From: JANSWY01 sp038525605
Lineage (GTDB): Bacteria > Bacteroidota > Bacteroidia > Cytophagales > Cyclobacteriaceae
Direction of reading: 5' to 3'
Length of the DNA: 7,642 nt
Assembly (NCBI GenBank): GCA_038525605.1
Contig: JBCBHL010000351.1
Location: forward strand, 1-7,642
Positions 1-6,359 of the stretch are shown here, piece after piece; position 1 is the stretch's first letter; each line of letters starts with the position of its first letter. The translations under genes were made by a program, and so were the position numbers. The notes under the pieces are model-generated. The model saw nothing but the letters and a program-made list of their open reading frames with translations, had not been told where the DNA came from and did not search any database.

Positions 1-3000
1 CTTTCATCAACAACTGGTGGAGGAATATAGGCAACACCATTTTTAATTGCATCGCATTGTGGAATAGCCTCAGGATTCTCATCTGTGTATATATATGCTT
101 GCCAACCGCATGAAAGGAATTGAATCGCCCGGCGGTCTACCTCCACACCATCTATTTCCATTGTAAGATAGTGAACAGCAGGTTTGATGCTGGAAAAGGA
201 TAAGGAATCTACTGTTGAGTTATATGAACCAAATACTTCACCGTCTAACAAGACAGTTGCTACAGTCATCGGCAAAACCTCTATTTTAAAATAGATGGTT
301 TCACTAGCAGATGCAACCGAATTATACAATACCAACTGATTTGCAGGACATGGACTACAATTCGGACCGCCGCAATCAATACCAGTCTCAGCTCCATTCT
401 GAATGCTATCATAACAGGTTGAGCATGGCTCAACAAATACGCCAACAGAACTATTACAATTTGAGTACCCTGAAATATTGCTAACGCTGTAAAATGTAGT
501 ATCCGCTGGTGATACACTAATACTATGAGCAATCTCTCCTGAGCTCCATACAAAATTTTGCGGAGCACCTATAGGTAAGTCAAGGGATAGAATAATACTA
601 TCCCCAGTACAGATAACGGTATTCAAATTCGCAATCTTAGGGGTAAAAGTAGAGTCAGCTATTGTTTTACATTGATTGCAAGCATCTAAGTATGGCTCAT
701 CACCTAGGCCGTTGCAATTATCGTCCACTCCATTACAAAGCTCTGAGGCTCCCGGATGTATTAAGGGATTAGTATCATCACAATCACCTGTAATCAGTAC
801 TAGTCCGGCTTCTTGAAAACATGATAAAATAGTTGTTGACCCACCGATGCCATCACCATCATTGTCAAGGTAATAGGTGGTTGGTTGACATAAATCAAAC
901 ACTCCTAATTCTGATCCGAATATATACCCCTGACTGTCAGAGCAAAATATTCCAAGAGGAGAATTATCAGAAAAAGTAAATACCTCAGACCAATTACTCC
1001 CTCCGTCTACTGTCATTTCGACCAGGCCCTTATCTTCACCATATGTGTTGATTATATAGCCTATATTTTCATTGATAAATGAAATGCCAAAATCATTTAG
1101 AAAACCAGGGCCAGTAAATGTCCTAATAGCATTCCAGGTATTCCCGCCGTCAATTGTTTTGTAAATTTCACTTCGAGTGTGCAAAAAACCAATATCAGAG
1201 CTGAGAAATTGTATTCCATTAATAGTTTCTGCTGCGGGGATATTATTTTGAATAATTTCCCAAGATTGTCCATTGGTGTTAGATCGTAATATGGACGAAT
1301 TTAGCCCGCACATCCAAAGTACTCCTTTCACTTCGGTGATAGAATAAAGTTTTTCGGGGTAACTGTAGAGATGCCCCCAGGTCATCCCACCATCATCGGT
1401 TTGAAATAATTCTGCGTGATTATTATCAGCATTACGAGTGAGTACAAAGCCCGTTTGTTCATTTAGGAACAAAATGTCGAACACCCAAGCTATTGAAATA
1501 TTAGTTGATAAATTAGAGGTACTCCAGCTCTGGCCTAAATCAGTACTCATCGCAATATCTCCTCCATACAAACCGAGATATATAGTTTGATCATTGGTTA
1601 TGGCTGTAGAAGTAATATCTTGATTTTGTGAAAGTTTAGAAAGTAAAAAGGATTCACCGCCATCTTCACTAATTAGGACAATACCATCATTACCTCCCAT
1701 ACAAACAAGATTAGCATCTGTGTCAAAGCCTTGAATTTGTTTTATTTCATAATCAAGTAAATCTTCATCTTTAAATAAGTGATCCCAACTACTAGACTCT
1801 TCTCCCAGATGTGTCACTACAGTACTAGCATTTGCTTGTAAATAATCAGGCAAGCTATTCGCTACATCATAGGAATGTGCAGTAAAATACCATGTCTGAT
1901 CCGACGGAAGATTTTCAATCTGGGCTTGATTCCCTGTTCCAGTGTAAACAATACGAGTAGTCGACACTCCCTGTGGGGCGCTAGGTCCAATCCAGTAAGG
2001 AGCCTGATTCCAGTTGGTATTTCCTTCATATAGGTCTCCATCATTAGGTAAATAAAGGGAAGGGGATTGACTTGTAGCAATAATACTTGTATAGTTGCCA
2101 CTTCCTGGTGTCCATGTTATATTTACCGAACTAGTATTAATTTGAGACACATGCAGGTTTTCTACCTGACTTGCTGGTTGTTGTGGATTTCGTACTCTAA
2201 TCGGGACGGCAACAAGATTATTATCCTCTCTGATTTCAGCAAACTCATTGAGACTAGCTAGATCACTATCTATACAAAACAAGAGAAAATAGTCACCATC
2301 AGGCAAGAACACGCTAGTCGCAATCGTCCTAGTATCCATATGTGGTGTAGTATTAATGTAAGAGTCAGTAACACACCAACTTGCATTAGCCAGAAAATGC
2401 CCCCTAAGGTAGTTCTGATCATCTGGGGATAAAAGCTCGTCGTCAGAGATGTAAATATTGTATTTTGGACATCCATATACACTTGCTGTCCCAATATTGT
2501 CAAATGTAATAGTTACATCAAAATCTTCCCCAGATTGAACCGTAAGTTCACTAACTACAGGGTCATAAATGACCAAATCTGGGAGAGAAGGAACAATATT
2601 GATTGCAATAGCAATTACATTGTTGTTTGTGTTTTGCTCAGGTCCAGCTGATGGAGCAGCGGTAGATATTGCTTTTACAAGAATGTACTTTGTTCCTATT
2701 CCTGTAGAGGCCGGAACTTCTAGCTCACGCGTGTAGGAGAACGTTTCTTCGGAAGATAGCAACTCTTGATGGTTATCATCATCACAGCCAAGTGAGCTTT
2801 GGCAATTAAAGACTGCAAACTGGATATCGCTACCATCCAAAATGGCATTATCAGAAAAATAGTATTCGGTATTAGTCAAAACAATATTTTCTAACCCCTC
2901 ATTGGTAGCCACCCATTCAACAGTAAAGTCTGCTCCTGGGCTTAAGTCTAGGTAAGATGGTGTCCCTGAGGTAAAGGCAATATCTCCGTAAAAATTTGCA

Positions 3001-6000
3001 TCATCATTAACAGTAATTGTCTTTCCTACTGTTTGCCATTGCCCTGATGGAGCATGATATCCTTCTAAGGTAACATTGTAAGTGCCTGGCTCACTGAAGA
3101 TAACGTTATCACCATTGCCATCATCATAATTCGGATCACCGCCTTCGAAAGTCCATTGTTCAATGCTTAAACCTCCAAGAGAACTAATCCAATCAAAATC
3201 AATCTCTGCATCTTCAACTATTGGATTAGGCTCCCAAGTAAAATCCAAGTCTAGTTGATCAACAGTGAATTGAGCAGCCACAGGCGGATTCGCCGTATTG
3301 TATTGCGGAGAGCTATCCGAGTTATTTAGCTCGTAAACCCTAAACTGATAGCACGTATTTATATCTAACCCGTTGATGTTTCTAGTATTACTTACTCCTT
3401 GATATACCACTCGACTTTGAGAAGTACCGATTGTCTGGGCATTAGGAAAATTAGAACTTGTAAAATACTCTACTCCATCTATGGGGTTTGCCGCAGTTTG
3501 GCCGCAGGGGGTGCATACTAAGAGACATTCATTGCCATTGCCTCTGGTCCAATTAGCTCGGATGTTATCTGTTCCTACGCTAGTAAAAAATAGATTTGAT
3601 GCTTGTACAACAGGTTCCTGGGAATTAGAAGAATTATCAGACTCCACTATTTCATAGAAGCTAACTAGGCTCCACGATCCCGTCAAACCATCACTATTTA
3701 CCCCTCTAACCCTCCAATAAACAACAGCCGGATTCGTTGCAGTAAAAGAAACTGACGTATTAGGATGTGAATAATCTATAGCAGGTGAACTAAAGCTGGA
3801 CGTGAACGAGGCTTGAAACTGATAATGTGAAAAGCACGAGTTAGGAGGAACAATTGATGACCACGATAAGGTTACCGGATCACCGATATTAAAGCTTGTA
3901 CCAATACTTGGACTTAAAGCTGTTATTGACGGTGAATAACATGAAGGGCTACTACTATCGCATTCAGGCGCAATTAAGGGATACTCATAAAAGCATCCAT
4001 ATGGATCATCAACTTGTTCTACTCGTACTACAATATCAGTACCATTAGGTATGCCAAAAATTACGTTAGCTCCATTTGGTGCTAAAGGAATAGTACTACC
4101 TACTAGCCCTTCTGAATCGTAGGCGTATACATTGTATTGATAATAGTCATTGGTAGTCAAATCAAAATGGACATTATACCGATTAATGTCTACAAGGCAA
4201 GTAGTAGAGATATTTTCAATGGAGATATTACAAAAGCAAGATGGGCAATCGGGGCCACCACAGTCTATTCCAATCTCTTGTCCATTTAGAATTCCATCAA
4301 AGCAATCAGCGCAATTTGAGGTAAAAGATCGTGAGACTTGGCCTTCCCCTTCACCTAAATTTGACGAACCAGTACAATTATTTATGCCAGGGTTCCATGC
4401 CAGATTAAGAGTGTAATTTAAACAACTATGCTCTCCATTGACACTATATATCTTGACATAATACGTTGCCTCCCCATTAGTATTGTTAAAGAAATTATAG
4501 CTACATGTTGAGATAGTGGTTTGCTCTGACTCTGTCCCTGGGTTATTTGAATAATCTAACAAGTTGTAATTTGATTCACCTCCAATTAAATTTTGTTGAT
4601 AAATAACTAGCCTGTAATCCTTAGCTAAATCACCTAGAGATACATCTAACTCACCTACTCCAAATGTAGTTACTCGATAAAAATCTACATCATTGGGATG
4701 ATCTATAGTACCATATGCCAAAGCTGCATTAGGACCTTCTTGTCCCCACTGACCTAAAAGAGGTGCGGCCTGAAGTGTTTCATTAGGTTCGTAATTATCA
4801 GACTCACATCCAAACAAATCTTCATAATTTTTTTCAATTGGAATGGTGTAGCCAAAATCAAATACCGTAAAGTCATATATACCGGCTACGAAATTGGTAG
4901 CCTTTGTAAAGTAATCAACATGTTTTGATCTTAACCTTATTCTTTTGGGATCATCCCCAACTAGACTTTCTAGACCTTCAAGAACTAACTCTGTGAGTAT
5001 CACATATGGGTCATCTTCTGTTAATAACGATCCTAGTTGAGAATTGAAATGCCCGGCGATTTCTGACCTAAGCTCCTGATCAGTCAATAAATGCGAAATG
5101 AGATTGGATATCACTTGAGCCATTTGCTCTGCATTAGCAGCAGTGGCTAAGTCTGAGAATACGACCCCTGGCTCCCCAATTTCGTTAACTAAAAAATGAG
5201 AAATAGTTCCAAAAATCAAAGATTTCAACTGAGTGCTATTGTCAATAAAATACTGATCAGCTTCTTCATTTGTTCCTTCATCAAAAACTAGTTCAATAAT
5301 CAGATCGATGATTGGAGCCACAAAAACACTTAAATAAGTACTCCAATCGTTTGGATTAGGAGGCATAATGCTAATGCAAGGATTAGACAAAGGATCTATC
5401 TCAACAGAAATTTCATCGGTATAAATTTTATCCTCATATCCGGAGTACACTAATATAGGCCGCCACGAATTAGCCATATTGATGGACCCTGCTGGAATGG
5501 TTGCTACTCTATTCTGATAATCTACCTCACATGAAGGATAAGTTCCTGGGTAAAGTCCAAAATCGATATTTAGTAAATTCCCAACTTCAAATGTTACTCT
5601 TAGCATTCCTTCCGTATTTGTGGAGGGTCTAATGCTTTTAATTCTCAGCTTGAGTACTCCTGCGTCAAATTCGTTATTCGGTATTGAAAGTGCTTGCGTT
5701 AAGCCATTTTCGGTGAGATAAATGTTAATCGGATCACAGATAAAGAAATCTCCAGAATTTGATTCAACGATGAAGTAGTAACTAACAGAACCATTGGAGC
5801 CAAAATTACTAGGTATGGGAATTCCTACAGTGACACTACTTTGTCCGGCGGCATAGTTAAAAGACTGTATGTTGCTTTGGCATACTCCATCCTTTCGGAG
5901 GTGAACAGTGCCCCCTTCTGAGAAATTAGTCTCCAAACATTTCTTCACTTCAAAAGTCAACTCGGTTAAAGAGATATCTGTACATCTTGCCTTTATCGTT

Positions 6001-6191
6001 CCTCCACGATACAGTGTATTTGTCACCGGGCATTGTTCGATCAAATCCCACTGCGGACAAGTGGTGTAGGTATTAATTGCAGGGTAAGAACCAATATTTG
6101 AGTTTTGACAAATAAGGGCACTTACATGCAAGATCAGGGTAGAGAATACCACTGCTTTGATCAGTAATTTATTGATGAAAAAGTACTTCAT
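1..6191 (-). CDS. Giant secreted multidomain surface/adhesin-like protein, 3' end outside window
   Basis: The frame opens at the ATG at 6191 and stays open to base 1, giving 2063 complete codons with no stop, so the gene is partial at its 3' end. The start is chosen because a signal peptide follows at once (basic residues, then a hydrophobic stretch ending near residue 25-29). Visible order by residue: 30-282 unknown beta-rich with several Cys; 283-411 predicted helical; 465-600 PPC-like, with EPNET at 468-472 and DVDFY at 501-505; 627-652 Cys motif; 751-850 FN3/Ig-like; 860-977 gapped FN3; 984-1066 PKD-like; 1070-1200 and 1205-1334 CARDB-like; 1339-1462 gapped FN3; about 1475-1765 propeller with six Asp-boxes; 1773-1833 MopE-type motif; 1845-1922 Ig-like; 1923-1948 second Cys motif. 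Such mosaics in Bacteroidota are usually exported, often by the Type IX system, and act in adhesion or matrix binding. That role is inferred: the C-terminal sorting domain is not in view and no enzyme domain is recognised. Confidence 0.93.
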   Translation of the reverse strand, partial: MKYFFINKLLIKAVVFSTLILHVSALICQNSNIGSYPAINTYTTCPQWDLIEQCPVTNTLYRGGTIKARCTDISLTELTFEVKKCLETNFSEGGTVHLRKDGVCQSNIQSFNYAAGQSSVTVGIPIPSNFGSNGSVSYYFIVESNSGDFFICDPINIYLTENGLTQALSIPNNEFDAGVLKLRIKSIRPSTNTEGMLRVTFEVGNLLNIDFGLYPGTYPSCEVDYQNRVATIPAGSINMANSWRPILVYSGYEDKIYTDEISVEIDPLSNPCISIMPPNPNDWSTYLSVFVAPIIDLIIELVFDEGTNEEADQYFIDNSTQLKSLIFGTISHFLVNEIGEPGVVFSDLATAANAEQMAQVISNLISHLLTDQELRSEIAGHFNSQLGSLLTEDDPYVILTELVLEGLESLVGDDPKRIRLRSKHVDYFTKATNFVAGIYDFTVFDFGYTIPIEKNYEDLFGCESDNYEPNETLQAAPLLGQWGQEGPNAALAYGTIDHPNDVDFYRVTTFGVGELDVSLGDLAKDYRLVIYQQNLIGGESNYNLLDYSNNPGTESEQTTISTCSYNFFNNTNGEATYYVKIYSVNGEHSCLNYTLNLAWNPGINNCTGSSNLGEGEGQVSRSFTSNCADCFDGILNGQEIGIDCGGPDCPSCFCNISIENISTTCLVDINRYNVHFDLTTNDYYQYNVYAYDSEGLVGSTIPLAPNGANVIFGIPNGTDIVVRVEQVDDPYGCFYEYPLIAPECDSSSPSCYSPSITALSPSIGTSFNIGDPVTLSWSSIVPPNSCFSHYQFQASFTSSFSSPAIDYSHPNTSVSFTATNPAVVYWRVRGVNSDGLTGSWSLVSFYEIVESDNSSNSQEPVVQASNLFFTSVGTDNIRANWTRGNGNECLLVCTPCGQTAANPIDGVEYFTSSNFPNAQTIGTSQSRVVYQGVSNTRNINGLDINTCYQFRVYELNNSDSSPQYNTANPPVAAQFTVDQLDLDFTWEPNPIVEDAEIDFDWISSLGGLSIEQWTFEGGDPNYDDGNGDNVIFSEPGTYNVTLEGYHAPSGQWQTVGKTITVNDDANFYGDIAFTSGTPSYLDLSPGADFTVEWVATNEGLENIVLTNTEYYFSDNAILDGSDIQFAVFNCQSSLGCDDDNHQELLSSEETFSYTRELEVPASTGIGTKYILVKAISTAAPSAGPEQNTNNNVIAIAINIVPSLPDLVIYDPVVSELTVQSGEDFDVTITFDNIGTASVYGCPKYNIYISDDELLSPDDQNYLRGHFLANASWCVTDSYINTTPHMDTRTIATSVFLPDGDYFLLFCIDSDLASLNEFAEIREDNNLVAVPIRVRNPQQPASQVENLHVSQINTSSVNITWTPGSGNYTSIIATSQSPSLYLPNDGDLYEGNTNWNQAPYWIGPSAPQGVSTTRIVYTGTGNQAQIENLPSDQTWYFTAHSYDVANSLPDYLQANASTVVTHLGEESSSWDHLFKDEDLLDYEIKQIQGFDTDANLVCMGGNDGIVLISEDGGESFLLSKLSQNQDITSTAITNDQTIYLGLYGGDIAMSTDLGQSWSTSNLSTNISIAWVFDILFLNEQTGFVLTRNADNNHAELFQTDDGGMTWGHLYSYPEKLYSITEVKGVLWMCGLNSSILRSNTNGQSWEIIQNNIPAAETINGIQFLSSDIGFLHTRSEIYKTIDGGNTWNAIRTFTGPGFLNDFGISFINENIGYIINTYGEDKGLVEMTVDGGSNWSEVFTFSDNSPLGIFCSDSQGYIFGSELGVFDLCQPTTYYLDNDGDGIGGSTTILSCFQEAGLVLITGDCDDTNPLIHPGASELCNGVDDNCNGLGDEPYLDACNQCKTIADSTFTPKIANLNTVICTGDSIILSLDLPIGAPQNFVWSSGEIAHSISVSPADTTFYSVSNISGYSNCNSSVGVFVEPCSTCYDSIQNGAETGIDCGGPNCSPCPANQLVLYNSVASASETIYFKIEVLPMTVATVLLDGEVFGSYNSTVDSLSFSSIKPAVHYLTMEIDGVEVDRRAIQFLSCGWQAYIYTDENPEAIPQCDAIKNGVAYIPPPVVDE
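348..425 (-). repeat. Cysteine motif copy 2 (C-x2-C-x13-C-x4-C-x2-C, IDCGG type)
   Basis: Residues 1923-1948 hold Cys at 1923, 1926, 1940, 1945 and 1948, with the core ETGIDCGGPNC. Cys spacing is identical to copy 1 almost 1300 residues earlier. It follows an Ig-like segment (about 1845-1922) and precedes a beta-rich stretch that runs to the window edge. Confidence 0.85.
693..875 (-). other. MopE-type metal-binding motif with calcium-loop repeat
   Basis: Residues 1773-1833 read YYLDNDGDGIGG (Asp 1776, 1778, 1780 as a calcium loop), then GDCDDTNP (1802-1809), HPGASE and LCNGVDDNCNG, with Cys at 1804, 1819 and 1826. This is the 'putative metal-binding motif' family named after the MopE copper protein of Methylococcus. 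Most members are surface modules in unrelated bacteria, and copper binding should not be assumed. Calcium binding by the DxDxDG loop is the safer inference. Confidence 0.85.
897..1769 (-). repeat. Asp-box (BNR/sortilin/Ycf48-like) beta-propeller
   Basis: About residues 1475-1765 carry six Asp-box motifs of the S/T-x-D-x-G-x-S/T-W type: SEDGGESF (1508), STDLGQSW (1549), TDDGGMTW (1598), SNTNGQSW (1637), TIDGGNTW (1679) and TVDGGSNW (1727). Spacing is 39-49 residues, which fits one motif per propeller blade. Copy 4 has Thr for the Asp, and copy 1 has Phe for the Trp. Families sharing this fold include sialidases, Vps10/sortilin and the photosystem assembly factor Ycf48. No sialidase Arg triad or FRIP motif was seen, so a binding role is more likely than glycosidase activity. 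Confidence 0.8.
1806..2177 (-). repeat. Gapped FN3 domain, copy 2
   Basis: Residues 1339-1462 start with VENLHVSQINTSSVNITW, a standard FN3 entry, followed by the long middle loop typical of the Bacteroidota variant (PNDGDLYEG, RIVYTGTGN) and the TWYFTAHSYD strand. It directly precedes the propeller and may act as its stalk. It is homologous in plan to copy 1 at residues 860-977. Confidence 0.7.
2190..2984 (-). other. Two tandem CARDB-like domains
   Basis: Residues 1070-1200 and 1205-1334 each show the CARDB (cell-adhesion-related, bacterial) plan: an opening strand, a 'G..F.V......N.G' segment, YYFSDNAILDGSD or YISDDELLSPDD for the acidic turn, and a closing stretch with EQNTNNNVIAI or EIREDNNLVAVPI. 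The second copy (DLVIYDPVVSELTV onward) is the clearer match. These are extracellular beta-sandwich modules linked to adhesion. Confidence 0.7.
2994..3242 (-). other. PKD-like domain
   Basis: Residues 984-1066 contain FTWEPNPIVEDAEIDF, a central QWTFEGGDP and a closing GTYNVTLEGY strand, the usual landmarks of a PKD beta-sandwich (W.F.dG....... GtY.V.L). PKD modules serve as extracellular spacers or carbohydrate/protein contact domains. It lies between gapped FN3 copy 1 and the first CARDB-like domain. Confidence 0.65.
3261..3614 (-). repeat. Gapped FN3 domain, copy 1
   Basis: Residues 860-977 follow the pattern of an FN3 variant seen in Bacteroidota surface proteins: IRANWTRGNGNE, then a Cys-containing strand, NPIDGVEYF, a serine-bounded RVVYQG, then YQFRVYELN and a terminal YNTANPP. 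Copy 2 (residues 1339-1462) has the matching W..GSGN, PNDGDLYEG, RIVYTG and TWYFTAHSYD landmarks. The two are diverged copies rather than a recent duplication. Copy 1 has extra cysteines (CLLVCTPCG) that copy 2 lacks. Confidence 0.7.
4236..4313 (-). repeat. Cysteine motif copy 1 (C-x2-C-x13-C-x4-C-x2-C, IDCGG type)
   Basis: Residues 627-652 hold Cys at 627, 630, 644, 649 and 652 around the core GIDCGG (641-646), with another Cys at 654. The same spacing recurs in copy 2 near the left edge. This short knot is widespread in large exported Bacteroidota proteins. It probably forms a disulfide-bonded or metal-binding linker; its function is not established here. Confidence 0.85.
4392..4799 (-). 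other. PPC-like (bacterial pre-peptidase C-terminal type) domain
   Basis: Residues 465-600 of the giant protein start with EPNET (468-472), followed by an alternation ending in DVDFY (501-505), then a strand-rich stretch with ATYYVKIYS and a closing TLNLAW. The EPN-D..DFY pairing is the signature of the pre-peptidase C-terminal (PPC) fold, a small beta-sandwich found in secreted proteases and surface proteins. Here it sits mid-chain with no peptidase recognised before it, so it is probably a binding or spacer module. Assignment is by motif only. Confidence 0.65.
6105..6191 (-). other. Signal peptide of the giant protein
   Basis: Residues 1-29 have Lys at 2, 8 and 12, then a hydrophobic core (AVVFSTLILHVSAL) and a short polar exit ending in CQ. 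This is a Sec-type signal peptide. Cleavage probably falls between residues 25 and 29; the exact bond cannot be fixed by eye. Cys28 is preceded by ALI, which is not a good lipobox, so a lipoprotein is less likely than a freely exported protein. Confidence 0.8.
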
Positions 6192-6255
6192 TTATCTGCT
6201 TACCGTTTGTGTACCTAGATTTACTTATAGTGCTTCTTTTATTGTAAAAGCGACT

Positions 6256-6283
6256 ATTATAGATTACGATAAACATATCTCAA
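6256..6283 (-). promoter_or_regulatory. Possible promoter for the giant gene
   Basis: On the minus strand TTGAGA (6283-6278) is followed after 16 bases by TATAAT (6261-6256), about 64 bases before the giant gene's ATG. This resembles an ordinary sigma-70 promoter, but Bacteroidota normally use TTTG at -33 and TAnnTTTG at -7. TTTG overlaps the upstream box, whereas the downstream box matches the phylum consensus poorly. No strong Shine-Dalgarno precedes the ATG, as is usual in this phylum. Confidence 0.3.
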
Positions 6284-6316
6284 ATACAATGAGAGTACCC
6301 GCTCTGGGGGGCATAT

Positions 6317-6348
6317 TTTAGTGAATACACTTAAATATTTAGTGAATA
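6317..6348. promoter_or_regulatory. Phased 11-bp direct repeat, candidate regulator (LytTR) binding site
   Basis: TTTAGTGAATA occurs perfectly at 6317-6327 and again at 6338-6348, a period of 21 bp (two helical turns). LytTR regulators such as AgrA bind two roughly 9-bp direct repeats with about this period. The repeat sits in the gap between the LytTR gene and the giant gene, 126-157 bases upstream of the latter's start and upstream of a possible promoter. The repeat does not match a published LytTR consensus that I can recall, so the binding assignment is inference. Confidence 0.45.
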
Positions 6349-6359
6349 ATATTGCGAAC

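Noticed and set aside
281..568. Minus-strand frame of 95 codons
   Set aside because: It is out of frame with the giant gene, which encodes the IDCGG cysteine motif across the same bases.
2067..2261. Plus-strand frame of 64 codons
   Set aside because: It is antisense to gapped FN3 copy 2 of the giant gene and looks like a chance open frame.
1862..2503. Short minus-strand frames at 1862-2101 and 2270-2503
   Set aside because: They lie in another frame of the giant gene, whose own frame encodes clear FN3 and CARDB domains here.
4150..4416. Plus-strand frame of 88 codons
   Set aside because: It is antisense to the giant gene over the PPC end and cysteine motif 1; the translation has no domain-like pattern.
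6201..6215. ACCGTTTGT-like element resembling an AlgR-type LytTR half site
   Set aside because: Only one copy was found, it lies next to the start codon on the opposite strand, and the match is too short to support alone.
6300..6359. Rho-independent terminator after the regulator gene
   Set aside because: The inverted repeats here (CACT/AGTG around AAATATTT, and a GCCCCCC/GGG pairing) are weak or AT-only and have no following T-run on the minus strand.
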